This document shows, piece by piece, positions 18,469 to 25,953 of a stretch of 34,307 nucleotides of DNA; the first letter of the stretch is position 1, and every line of letters begins with the position of its first letter. The DNA comes from Aeromicrobium sp. Its GTDB lineage: Bacteria > Actinomycetota > Actinomycetes > Propionibacteriales > Nocardioidaceae. The notes under the pieces are model-generated. The model was not told where the DNA came from. It made no database searches and saw only the letters and a program-made list of their open reading frames with translations. Location: NCBI GenBank assembly GCA_025964895.1, contig JAOPXY010000218.1, positions 1-34,307 on the forward strand, in the 5' to 3' direction. The position numbers were made by a program, and so were the translations under genes.

Positions 18469-20613
18469 CTAGCCGCGCCTCACCGTGGCGACGACGGCGA
18501 CGGTGTCGTTCTTGCTGCGGTTGTTCGCCGACGTGGCGCGGATCGTGAAGGTCCGCTTGCTGCCCTTTCTGACGCCCTTGACCTTGGTCACCCTGACGGT
18601 CAGGGCTGGCCGACTGCCCGGGCCGCAGGTGCCGGTCCGGTAGGTGCCCTTCAGCACCGCGGCGGTGACGTTCTTGCGTCCCTGCAGATAGGCCACCGTG
18701 AAGTGCTTGCTGCTGCGAGTGCCCCGGATCGCCACCGAGTCGGCGGCGTCCCCGCGGTTCGTGACGCGGATCGTGGAGGTCGCGGTCCGCGCGCGCCGCC
18801 CGTTCAGGGTGGACGTCACGCGCTGACGCGAGACGCTGAAGCTTCCCCTGCCGACGAATGCGCGTCCGCCGACACGGACCTCGGCGTCCGGCCGGTACGC
18901 GGTCGTGGTGAGCGTCTGTCCGCCGACGGTCACGACGACGGTCGGATGTCCGGGCTCGTCCGTCACCCCCGAGATCGTCGGCGTCGTGTCGCTCGTCTCC
19001 TGCGTCGCGCCGCCGTCGAATCCCACGGGCGGTCGAGGGCCGTCAGGCGTGGTGACGACCGTGCCGATCTGCAGGATCTGGCTCATCGAGCCGGTGTTCC
19101 TCGCCGCGTCCGTCGTCGTGGCGAGCACACGGTAGGTGCCCCAGGCGACGGACTGCGCGCTCACGCCCCAGGTGCCACCCGCCTCCACGATCGCGGTGAG
19201 CGACTGCCCGCCGAGCTCGACGTGCACGATCGTGCCGGCCTGCTCCGCGGTCGTGCCGTACGTCCACGGCGAGGTGTCGGACGTCGACCGGGTCGGGCCG
19301 CCGTCGATCGTCAGCACCGGCACCGTGACGTCGACGGTCATGACCTGGCTGTCCATCCCGGTGCTGTCGGTGTCGTCGGTGACGGAGGCCTGCACGAGGT
19401 GTGCCGTCTCGGTCAGGGCGTCCGCCGTCACTGTCCACGCGCCACCGGCTGCGGTCGTGGTCAGCGTCTGGCCGCCGACCGTCACGGTCACTACCGGGGT
19501 ACCGGGCTGGTCCGTCGTACCCGAGATGACCGGCGTCGTGTCGTTCGTGGCCGTGGCCGCACCGCCCGCGATGGTGACGACCGGCAACGACGTGTCGACC
19601 GTGAGCTCCTGCGTCGCGGTGCCCACGTTGCCCGACGGGTCGGTGACCGACGCGACGACCGGGTGCATGCCCGCGGTGAGCGTGCCCGTGCTGACGGTCC
19701 ACAGCCCGAAGGCGGCCCTCGCGGTCAGCACCTGCGAGCCGACCGTCACCGTGACGAGTGGGGTGCCGGGCTCGTCCGTCGTGCCGGCGATCCGCGGTGT
19801 CGTGTCGGCAGTCGATGCCGCAGGGCCACCGTCGATCGCCACGACCGGTGCCACGAGGTCGTCGATGGGCTTGGTGATGGGGCTGTCGGCCAGGGCCATG
19901 GTGCTGGCGGTCAGTGCGCGGCCCTTGAGCGACGCGCCCGCTCCGAAGGAGATCACGCCCGCGCCCAGCAGCGTCCCGACGAACTGGGCGTCGGCACCGA
20001 GCGCCACCGCGCCGACGACCTGCCAGTAGACGTTGTTGGCCAGGGCGCCGTTCTTCAGCACCACCTTGCTCGCCGCCGCCGAGCTCAGCGCAGCGCCGAC
20101 CTGGAAGACGAAGATCGCGCCGGGTTCGCCGGCGGCGTCGAGCGTGATGGTGCCGGTGTTCGTGATCGCCGCGCCAGCGGAGTACAGCCCGGGCGTGAAG
20201 GTCTTGCCGGCCAGATCACCGGCGAACGGAGTGCCGTCGGCCTGCGCGGCGATCGCGTCGTACGCGGCCTGTCGGTCGGCGTGCGCGGCCTTGACAGCGG
20301 CATCGCCGACGCGGGTCGTGCCCGTCACCTTACCCGGCGGGAACCCGGCGAGCGTGCCGGTGACTCCGAGGTCGAGCGCGAGCACCGTCCCGGCGCCGGT
20401 GTTGGTGACGCTGGGCCCCGCGAGCACCGAGTAACCGGCAGCGGTACCGAGCGCGACGGGTGCGGCCGGGACGGGTGCGGCCGGGACGGGTGCGGCGCCG
20501 GCCGGCGACACCCCCGCCAGCAGCGCGGCCACCAACAGAAGGCTCGCGCCGAGTCCCACCCGGGCCCGGACGATCGGCGTGAGGATCTGACGAGATGTGC
20601 GGGCAGGACCCAT
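18469..20613 (-). CDS. Secreted DUF3494 (ice-binding-like) protein with Ig-like repeats
   Basis: A 714-residue predicted secreted protein. Residues 1-41 are a long signal peptide (basic start, LLLVAALLAGV core, AGAAP cleavage region), followed by APVPAAPVPAAPV. Residues 54-240 match the DUF3494 ice-binding fold: GTAAGYSVLAGPSVTNTG, PGLYSAGAAITNTGTITLD, PGAIFVFQVGAAL, NNVYWQVVGAVALGADAQ and FVGTLLGAGVISFGAGASLKG. Then come bacterial Ig-like repeats at about 256-340, 345-430 and 432-517, plus a shortened fourth at 531-575. They share DTTPxIxGTTDEPG and VTVGGQTLT. The tail (576-714) is a very basic beta-rich domain of unknown type. No LPxTG or C-terminal membrane span is seen. It could be an adhesin or matrix protein; ice binding is not proven by the fold. 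The stop is TAG. It lies inside the dcw cluster between ftsI and murE. Confidence 0.85.
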   Translation of the reverse strand: MGPARTSRQILTPIVRARVGLGASLLLVAALLAGVSPAGAAPVPAAPVPAAPVALGTAAGYSVLAGPSVTNTGAGTVLALDLGVTGTLAGFPPGKVTGTTRVGDAAVKAAHADRQAAYDAIAAQADGTPFAGDLAGKTFTPGLYSAGAAITNTGTITLDAAGEPGAIFVFQVGAALSSAAASKVVLKNGALANNVYWQVVGAVALGADAQFVGTLLGAGVISFGAGASLKGRALTASTMALADSPITKPIDDLVAPVVAIDGGPAASTADTTPRIAGTTDEPGTPLVTVTVGSQVLTARAAFGLWTVSTGTLTAGMHPVVASVTDPSGNVGTATQELTVDTSLPVVTIAGGAATATNDTTPVISGTTDQPGTPVVTVTVGGQTLTTTAAGGAWTVTADALTETAHLVQASVTDDTDSTGMDSQVMTVDVTVPVLTIDGGPTRSTSDTSPWTYGTTAEQAGTIVHVELGGQSLTAIVEAGGTWGVSAQSVAWGTYRVLATTTDAARNTGSMSQILQIGTVVTTPDGPRPPVGFDGGATQETSDTTPTISGVTDEPGHPTVVVTVGGQTLTTTAYRPDAEVRVGGRAFVGRGSFSVSRQRVTSTLNGRRARTATSTIRVTNRGDAADSVAIRGTRSSKHFTVAYLQGRKNVTAAVLKGTYRTGTCGPGSRPALTVRVTKVKGVRKGSKRTFTIRATSANNRSKNDTVAVVATVRRG

Positions 20614-20789
20614 GAGCTGTTGCCTTCGGTCGAGGCACTGACGTCACCGGCGCGGTGATCCGCAGCGGTGAGACCCAGCAGTTGCACTTCGCATCGACAG
20701 TAGCGCCGTCCGCCGACCGGAATCGGGAAAGGCCTGGATTCCAAGCAATCTGTACAGAAGTCCAGTTCTCGCCCCGCCAGGAGTCGGCC
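20614..20789. other. Intergenic region upstream of the DUF3494 gene
   Basis: This 176-bp gap lies between the two inserted genes. It contains the 10-bp palindrome TCTGTACAGA (20749-20758) in a locally AT-richer stretch (about 20735-20770). GAAGG lies about 10 bases before the DUF3494 ATG, a weak ribosome-binding site. A promoter for the DUF3494 gene is expected here, but I found no convincing -35/-10 pair. Confidence 0.3.
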
Positions 20790-21908
20790 TCAGCGAAGCC
20801 AGACCGTAGCTCGCACCGGGTGGTGGTCCGACGCCATCGGCCGGACGTTTCTTCCGCGTCTCAGCGGCGCCACGACCGCCCAGTCAGACACGCCAAACCC
20901 GCGGGGCACGAAGATGCGGTCGATGTGGTCGCCGTACTTGACGTCGCGCCGCGGCTTGGACTCGAAGCCGTTGGAGCTGCTCATCCATGACTTCGCGAAC
21001 GACGCCGACTGCTGGTAGGCGTCGATGTAGCCCGCACGGGCGAAGACCCGTCCGACATTGTCGTCATGTCGTGCCGGGCTGATGTTGAAGTCACCTGCAT
21101 AGATCACCCGGCCCTTGGCCTCAGATGCCTGCATGCCCTGGATCAGCGCCACTGCCTGTCGCCGTCTCGTCCTCTTCGCGGCACGCGACGTCCCGGACTC
21201 GAGGTGGACCGAGACGAACGTGTAGGGCTGATGAGTCACCGTGTCGTACATCGTGATCCACGGGGAGCCCGCGCCGAAGCCGCGGACGATGCCGTCCTCG
21301 GTGTCACCTTGGTGCCGCAGGTGCGATCCGGGCCCGCTCGTCCGCACGAGCACGGTCGCGTCGTTGGTCGAAGACACCGTCACGTAGCCGCGCTCGATCA
21401 GGTCCGAGCCGAGGGAGAACCCGTGACCCCACAGCTCCTGGACCGCCACGACGTCGGCGCCGGACTCGATGATGCGTCGAGTGATAGCACCGTGACGCTT
21501 CTTCCACCCCTTGCACACCGACGCGCACACGTTGAACGTCGCCACGCCGATCGAGGTGGTGGCCGGGGCGACAACGGGTCCGGGGGTGGCGTGGCAGTAG
21601 GTCCTGGATCGTCCCGACCCGTTGGCGCGAGCGACCTGGAAGCAGTACATCGTCCCGGGGTGCAGCCCGGCGACCTTGCGTGTGGACGTCGACGCCCTGA
21701 CGGACTTCTTCGAGCCGCCGCCCTGGCGCTCGGAGTACACCCGGAACGAGCCGTGTCCCGGCCAGTCCAACGTCACGGACGTCGGCGACGCCGCCACGAT
21801 CCACGGCGCACCCACCCGGCTCGCGGCCTGGCTCGGCGCGACCATCAGCGCGACCAGCAACGCCGTCCCCACGGACAGTACAACCGACTTCACCCCGAGA
21901 GCTCTCAC
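20790..21908 (-). CDS. Secreted endonuclease/exonuclease/phosphatase-fold protein with Fn3-like domain
   Basis: 372 residues. The N-terminus is a signal peptide (hydrophobic core VVLSVGTALLVALMVA, cleavage near QAAS at 27-30). Residues 33-108 look like a fibronectin type III domain (SPTSVTLDWPG, GLHPGTMYCFQVARANGSG). Residues 118-372 are an EEP (DNase I/sphingomyelinase-like) domain with the expected metal and catalytic positions: N126 in ATFNVC, E158 in AVQELW, H235 in SVHLES, D273 and N275 in AGDFNIS, D327-H328 with D330 in GDHIDRIF, and D361-H362 in SDHHPV. The substrate may be nucleic acid, a phospholipid or another phosphodiester and cannot be told from sequence. GTG start with TACGGT 7 bases upstream. 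It sits between ftsI and the DUF3494 gene. Confidence 0.87.
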   Translation of the reverse strand: MRALGVKSVVLSVGTALLVALMVAPSQAASRVGAPWIVAASPTSVTLDWPGHGSFRVYSERQGGGSKKSVRASTSTRKVAGLHPGTMYCFQVARANGSGRSRTYCHATPGPVVAPATTSIGVATFNVCASVCKGWKKRHGAITRRIIESGADVVAVQELWGHGFSLGSDLIERGYVTVSSTNDATVLVRTSGPGSHLRHQGDTEDGIVRGFGAGSPWITMYDTVTHQPYTFVSVHLESGTSRAAKRTRRRQAVALIQGMQASEAKGRVIYAGDFNISPARHDDNVGRVFARAGYIDAYQQSASFAKSWMSSSNGFESKPRRDVKYGDHIDRIFVPRGFGVSDWAVVAPLRRGRNVRPMASDHHPVRATVWLR

Positions 21909-21921
21909 GACGAGAACCGTA
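21909..21921 (-). promoter_or_regulatory. Candidate leaderless promoter of the EEP gene
   Basis: TACGGT (21916-21921, minus strand) lies 7 bases before the GTG start at 21908. There is no Shine-Dalgarno sequence and no clear -35. Confidence 0.35.
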
Positions 21922-22003
21922 GACGACCGGCGGGCTCAACGGCGTCGATCGCTGCCACCACACGAACCCACCCCACGTCGAGCGGAGCGGGACAGGCGGC
22001 CCC

Positions 22004-22048
22004 GAGCGAGCGCCAGCGAGCGCGGGGAGAGGGCGAGGAACGAGCCCT
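22004..22048. repeat. Dispersed intergenic repeat, copy 1
   Basis: GAGCGAGCGCCAGCGAGCG (22004-22022) is followed by a small hairpin, AGGGC (22030-22034) and GCCCT (22044-22048). The same two parts in the same order occur at 34262-34306: 16 of 19 bases of the first part match and the hairpin arms are identical. It lies just downstream of the ftsI stop, in the gap before the inserted EEP gene. Confidence 0.55.
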
Positions 22049-22069
22049 GAGGCGGCGAAGTCGTCCCGC

Positions 22070-23818
22070 CTACTCCCAGGTCTGCTCGACCTTGGGGCTC
22101 TTCGAGCCGCTCGGGGCGACGCCGAAGCGCTCCAGTGCCATCGACATGACGTCGTGGAACACCGGGGCGGCCGTGGAGCCGCCGCCCGCGTTCGCGTACG
22201 GCTTGTCGAGCACGATGTAGGTCAGGAAGCGGGGATTGTCGGCGGGGGCGAAGCCCATGAACGAGACCGTGTTCTGGCCACGGATGTACCGGCCCGTCGC
22301 CGGATCGACGCGCCATGCGGTGCCGGTCTTGCCGGCGACCCGGTAGCCCTCGATCTGCGCCATCGGGGCCGTGCCGTCGTCGGCGGTCACGGCCTCCATC
22401 ATGCGGGTCACGGTCGCGGCGGCGTCCTTGGAGACGATCCGCTTGCTGGTCGAGGGCTCGACGGGCGTCTCGTTCCCCTCGGTGTCGACCGTGCCGGTGA
22501 CGACGGTGGGCTCGCACATCTTGCCGGCGTTGGCGATCGCGCCGACGGCGCGCACCATCTGCATCGCGGTCACCGAGACGCCCTGGCCGAAGGCGATCGT
22601 GGCGTGGTTGGCCTTGGTCCAGTCCTGGCCGTTTGCCAGGATGCCCTTCGACTCGCCGGGCAGCTCGACGCCCGACTTCTGGCCGAAGCCGAACTTCGTG
22701 AAGTAGTCGTACATCGTCTGGTCGCTCATCTGCTGCGACGCGACGATCGTGCCGAGGTTCGACGACAGGGCGATGACCCCGGCGGCGGTCAGCTTCAGCG
22801 TCCCGTGTTCCCAGTAGTCGCCGATGCGGAACTTGTCGATCGTGAGGCTCGACGGGACGACGATCGGGGTGTCGGCCTGCACCTTGCCCTGGTCGGCGAG
22901 CGCGGCCATCGTGACGGTCTTCATGACGCTGCCGGGCTCGTACACGTGCTGGACGCCCCGCGAGACGGTGTTGCTGTCGACCATGCCGGTGCGGGTGTCC
23001 GCGTCGAACGTCGGCGCCTGCGACATCTGCACGATCTGGCAGGTCTTGACGTCCATCGTGATCGCGAGGCCCCAGTCGGAGCTGGATTCCTTGACGGCGT
23101 CGGCGAGGCGCTGATCGGCGTACCACTGCAGGTCGCGGTCGATCGTGGTCTTGACGTCCTGGCCCGGCACCATCTCGGTGACGGTGCTGTCGGCCATCGG
23201 GATCCGCTCGCCGGTCGGCGACACCTCGTACGTGCTTGTGCCGTCGGTGCCGGTCAGCGTCTTGTCGTACTGCTGCTCGAGCCCGGCGACGCCCTCGCCC
23301 GCGGCGTTGGTGTACCCGATCAGGTTCGCCGCGAGGGTGCCGCCCGGGTACGACCGCAGCTTCTCCCGCTCGCTGAAGACGCCCACGAGCTCGGCCTTCG
23401 CGACGGCGGCGAGGGCCTTGTCGGCCGTCCACTTCGGGACGTCCTTCGCGAGGACGACGTACTTCGTGCCGGGCGTGCGGAGCTTGTCGATCGTGTCGAA
23501 GTAGTCGATGCGGTCGCCGAGCTGCTCGCGCAGGATGCGCGCGACCTGCGGCGCGTCGGCCGTGGTCATCTCGGGGTTGGCGGTGATCGTGAGGCCGTCG
23601 ATGCTGGTGGCCAGCTGCGCGCCGTTGCGGTCGAGGATCGCGCCGCGCGGCGCGGGGACGACCCGGGTGTCCTGTCCGGCGGCCGCGGCCTGTGCCGCGT
23701 ACGCGCTGGCGTCGAGCCCCTGGATCTGGAATAGCCGGGCGCCGAAGACGCCGAAGATGACGAAGACCAGGATCGTGCAGAACCTCAGGCGGCGACGCGT
23801 CAGCACGGTCACGGTCAT
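22070..23818 (-). CDS. ftsI: Septal transpeptidase FtsI (PBP3, class B PBP)
   Basis: A 582-residue class B penicillin-binding protein that cross-links septal peptidoglycan in partnership with FtsW. It has one N-terminal membrane span (about residues 11-30). The dimerisation/pedestal domain includes RGAILDRNGAQLA (58-70). The transpeptidase active site is S297-V-M-K300 within EPGSVMK, with S352-S-N354 and K497-T-G-T500 as the other two catalytic motifs. The ATG overlaps the ftsL stop (ATGA). The stop is TAG. It ends its local coupled block: the next gene in the cluster on this strand is not murE but the inserted EEP gene, 161 bp away. Confidence 0.97.
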   Translation of the reverse strand: MTVTVLTRRRLRFCTILVFVIFGVFGARLFQIQGLDASAYAAQAAAAGQDTRVVPAPRGAILDRNGAQLATSIDGLTITANPEMTTADAPQVARILREQLGDRIDYFDTIDKLRTPGTKYVVLAKDVPKWTADKALAAVAKAELVGVFSEREKLRSYPGGTLAANLIGYTNAAGEGVAGLEQQYDKTLTGTDGTSTYEVSPTGERIPMADSTVTEMVPGQDVKTTIDRDLQWYADQRLADAVKESSSDWGLAITMDVKTCQIVQMSQAPTFDADTRTGMVDSNTVSRGVQHVYEPGSVMKTVTMAALADQGKVQADTPIVVPSSLTIDKFRIGDYWEHGTLKLTAAGVIALSSNLGTIVASQQMSDQTMYDYFTKFGFGQKSGVELPGESKGILANGQDWTKANHATIAFGQGVSVTAMQMVRAVGAIANAGKMCEPTVVTGTVDTEGNETPVEPSTSKRIVSKDAAATVTRMMEAVTADDGTAPMAQIEGYRVAGKTGTAWRVDPATGRYIRGQNTVSFMGFAPADNPRFLTYIVLDKPYANAGGGSTAAPVFHDVMSMALERFGVAPSGSKSPKVEQTWE

Positions 23819-24240
23819 CGCGTCACGCTCCTGATGTTGCTGCCGGCCTCGGCAGGCTTAGGCTCGCCCAGCACCTTGTCGTCCGACAGGCGCAGAAAGG
23901 CGGGGTTGGCGTTGGGGACCATGCCGATCGCGATCGCGCGGCTGGCAACGTTGGCGGGGCTCTGCAGGCGGTCGACCTCGCGGGCGATCGACTGCTGCTC
24001 GGTCTGCAGCGTCGCGGCCTGGCGGTCGAGCTTCGCCGCCTCGAACGACTGCGCCTGCAGCACGGTGCTCATGATGATGAGGCCGACGAGACCGATCGCG
24101 AGGACCGTGAGCACCACGACGACGAACGGCGCCTTGCGCGCGCGGCTGCGGACAGGACGGACGAGCCGCAGGCCCGCGGCCTTCGCCTCCTCCATCGTGC
24201 GCGGCGCGGGCGCGAGTGCCCGGGCGACCATCGAGCTCAT
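23815..24240 (-). CDS. ftsL: Cell division protein FtsL-like
   Basis: A 141-residue bitopic protein with the FtsL layout: a basic cytoplasmic N-terminus (RPVRSRARKAP, about residues 28-38), one membrane helix (FVVVVLTVLAIGLVGLIIMS) and a short extracytoplasmic coiled coil (FEAAKLDRQAATLQTEQQSI onward). A proline-containing tail follows. FtsL has low sequence conservation. The call rests on topology, length and position between rsmH and ftsI, to both of which it is coupled by 4-bp ATGA overlaps. It would assemble with FtsQ and a FtsB-like partner to activate FtsW-FtsI. Confidence 0.88.
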   Translation of the reverse strand: MSSMVARALAPAPRTMEEAKAAGLRLVRPVRSRARKAPFVVVVLTVLAIGLVGLIIMSTVLQAQSFEAAKLDRQAATLQTEQQSIAREVDRLQSPANVASRAIAIGMVPNANPAFLRLSDDKVLGEPKPAEAGSNIRSVTR

Positions 24241-25184
24241 GCGGCATTCCTCTCCACGACACGGAGTCGGACCGAACGGGCCCGGGGGTTCTCGTCGACC
24301 TCGGCATCGGTCGCCATCTCGGCGCCACGGGTCACGAGCGTGTACTTGGCCTCGTGCCCGGCGGGCACGAACGGCATGTCGCGCGGCACATCGGTCGTCG
24401 TGACCTCCGTGAAGGCGCGCTTGGTGATGCGGTCCTCGAGCGAGTGGTAGGCCAGGACGACGACGCGGCCACCCGGTGCCAGCACCTCCAGCGACGCCGG
24501 CAGCGCGCGCCGGTAGACGCCGAGCTCGTCGTTGACCTCGATGCGCAGTGCCTGGAACGTCCGCTTGGCGGGGTTGCCGCCCGTGCGGCGGGCCGCCTGC
24601 GGGATGCAGTCGCGGATCAGGTCGACGAGCCGGGCGCTGGTCGTGAACGGCTCCTTGACGCGCTCGGCGACGACGGTGTCGGCGATGCGCTTGGCGAACT
24701 TCTCCTCGCCGTACTCGCGCAGCAGCCGCGACAGGTCGCGTGCGCTGTACGTGTTGAGGACGTCGGCGGCGGTCAGCTCGTCCTCGGGGTTCATGCGCAT
24801 GTCGAGGGGGGCGTCCTGCGCGTAGGCGAAGCCGCGGTCGGCGACGTCGAGCTGCATCGAGGAGACGCCCAGGTCGAACAGGACGCCCGACACCGTCGCT
24901 GCGCCCGCGTCGCGGACGACGTCGGCGATCTCGTCGTAGACGGCGTGGGCGTAGGTGACGCGGTCACCGAACGGGGCGAGCCGTGCCCGGGCCCGTGCGA
25001 GCGCGTCGGGGTCGCGGTCGATGCCGATGACGTGCAGATCGGCGAACCGCGTCAGCATCGCCTCGGTGTGGCCGCCCAGCCCCAGTGTCGCGTCGACGAC
25101 GACGGGACGTTCGACGGCGACGGACGGTGCGAGGAGGTCGAGGACGCGCTCGAGCAGGACGGGAACGTGGCTCGGCTCGGTCAC
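24237..25184 (-). CDS. rsmH: 16S rRNA (cytosine-1402-N4)-methyltransferase RsmH (MraW)
   Basis: A 315-residue SAM-dependent methyltransferase acting on C1402 of 16S rRNA in the decoding region. The family start HVPVLLERVLDLLAP is followed by the SAM loop VVDATLGLGGHTEAML (about residues 28-43) and IGIDRDPDALARA. Further RsmH-specific blocks are FDLGVSSMQLD, RGFAYAQDAPLDMRM, YGEEKFAKRIA, RTFQALRIEVNDEL and VLAYHSLEDRITKRAF. The GTG start overlaps the stop of a 41-codon gene upstream (GTGA), and its stop overlaps the ftsL start (ATGA). Confidence 0.97.
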   Translation of the reverse strand: MTEPSHVPVLLERVLDLLAPSVAVERPVVVDATLGLGGHTEAMLTRFADLHVIGIDRDPDALARARARLAPFGDRVTYAHAVYDEIADVVRDAGAATVSGVLFDLGVSSMQLDVADRGFAYAQDAPLDMRMNPEDELTAADVLNTYSARDLSRLLREYGEEKFAKRIADTVVAERVKEPFTTSARLVDLIRDCIPQAARRTGGNPAKRTFQALRIEVNDELGVYRRALPASLEVLAPGGRVVVLAYHSLEDRITKRAFTEVTTTDVPRDMPFVPAGHEAKYTLVTRGAEMATDAEVDENPRARSVRLRVVERNAA

Positions 25185-25306
25185 AGCTGACCTAGGCCCA
25201 TCGCGATCAGCACGGCGAGGACGACCGAGGATCCCAGGGAGAAGGCCATGAGTCGGACGCCGTCGGCCACGTCGTGCCGCACGCGCCTGTTCGTCCCTGT
25301 CGTCAT
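25181..25306 (-). CDS. 41-residue predicted membrane microprotein coupled to rsmH
   Basis: A short gene between mraZ and rsmH. The ATG at 25306 is preceded by GAGGAG, close to the start. The protein begins MTTGTNRRVRHDVADGVRLM, then a single hydrophobic helix follows from about residue 20 (AFSLGSSVVLAVLIAMGLGQ) to the end. The basic N-terminus predicts that end to be cytoplasmic. Its TGA overlaps the rsmH GTG in the same GTGA arrangement used by the neighbouring cluster genes, which argues that it is translated. I do not recognise a family and propose no biochemical role. Small single-span proteins in division clusters can act as divisome adaptors, which is only a possibility. Confidence rests on the ribosome-binding site, coupling and topology. 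Confidence 0.65.
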   Translation of the reverse strand: MTTGTNRRVRHDVADGVRLMAFSLGSSVVLAVLIAMGLGQL

Positions 25307-25321
25307 GTCTCCTCGTCCTGT

Positions 25322-25378
25322 CTCGTGGTGCTGCTGGTCGTGCGGGTGGTGCTGGTGCGGGTGGTGCTCGTGCTGTGC
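25322..25378. repeat. Low-complexity GTG-rich repeat
   Basis: Imperfect iterations of GTGGTGCTGGTGCGG fill this stretch. On the minus strand, in the frame of the microprotein gene, it would read as a His-rich run (HEHHPHQHHPHD). No ATG, GTG or TTG lies in that frame before a stop at 25439-25441, so it is treated as non-coding leader. Such repeats can vary in copy number. Confidence 0.6.
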
Positions 25379-25417
25379 CCGATCCGGGTTCGTGGAGCCA
25401 GATCCGCGACCGCCGGG

Positions 25418-25443
25418 TCTGACACCGGGGAAGTGATGTCAGA
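25418..25443 (-). terminator. Weak inverted repeat after mraZ
   Basis: TCTGACA (25418-25424) and TGTCAGA (25437-25443) form a perfect 7-bp stem with a 12-base loop, about 33 bases after the mraZ stop. No T tract follows on the minus strand. It could partly end or process the mraZ transcript before rsmH, but it may be fortuitous. Confidence 0.3.
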
Positions 25444-25475
25444 ACCGAACGGGCGCAGATCTCGCCGCACGAACG

Positions 25476-25925
25476 TCAGAAGATGCCGGGCATCACTTCT
25501 TCTGACATATCCGCGAACGGGCCCTCCTGCGAGGCGGAGAACTCGTCCCAGCGACCGGAGTCCCAGATCTCGATGCGATCCATCGCGCCCACGACCGTGC
25601 ACTCCTTGTCGAGCTGGGCCCAGGTGCGCAGGACCGCCGGGATCGGGATGCGTCCCTGCTTGTCCGGGACCTCCGACGAGGCGCCGGAGAAGAACATGCG
25701 GTTGAAGTTTCTGGCCGCCTGGTTGGTGAAGGGTGTGTTGCGGATGCGGTCGGTGAAGGCGTTGAACGACTCGGTCGTCCACCCGTAGATGCAGTTCTCC
25801 TGGCCGCGGGTGAGGACGATGCCGGTCTCGAGCCGAGGTCGGAACTTGGCCGGGAGGAAGAGCCGGCCCTTGTCGTCGAGGCGAGGGGTGTAGGTGCCGA
25901 AGAAGTTCGATACATCCGGGTTCAC
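25476..25925 (-). CDS. mraZ: MraZ, transcriptional regulator of the dcw cluster
   Basis: A 149-residue MraZ with two SpoVT/AbrB-like halves. The first has FFGTYTPRLDDKGRLFLPAKFRP (about residues 8-30) and GQENCIYGWTTESF. The second repeats the pattern with ASSEVPDKQGRIPIPAVLRTWAQL and VVGAMDRIEIWDSGRWDEF. MraZ forms ring-like oligomers that bind direct repeats upstream of its own gene and repress the cluster. The matching four-box operator lies just upstream. GTG start with GAGGAGGAG a few bases before it. It is the first gene of the cluster, followed by the 41-codon gene and rsmH. Confidence 0.97.
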   Translation of the reverse strand: MNPDVSNFFGTYTPRLDDKGRLFLPAKFRPRLETGIVLTRGQENCIYGWTTESFNAFTDRIRNTPFTNQAARNFNRMFFSGASSEVPDKQGRIPIPAVLRTWAQLDKECTVVGAMDRIEIWDSGRWDEFSASQEGPFADMSEEVMPGIF

Positions 25926-25953
25926 CTCGCTCCTCCTCGTCGACGGCCATGCA

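Noticed and set aside
18469..20658. Long plus-strand frame opposite the DUF3494 gene
   Set aside because: The minus-strand frame has a signal peptide, DUF3494 blocks and Ig repeats; the plus-strand product is low-complexity Arg/Gly/Asp-rich shadow sequence.
20749..20758. TCTGTACAGA palindrome as an operator of the DUF3494 gene
   Set aside because: It is only 10 bp, about 135 bp from the start codon, and no promoter could be placed beside it; recorded in the intergenic entry only.
25307..25441. N-terminal His-rich extension of the 41-residue microprotein
   Set aside because: The frame is open back to a stop at 25439-25441, but it contains no ATG, GTG, TTG or CTG codon, and a ribosome-binding site precedes the ATG at 25306.
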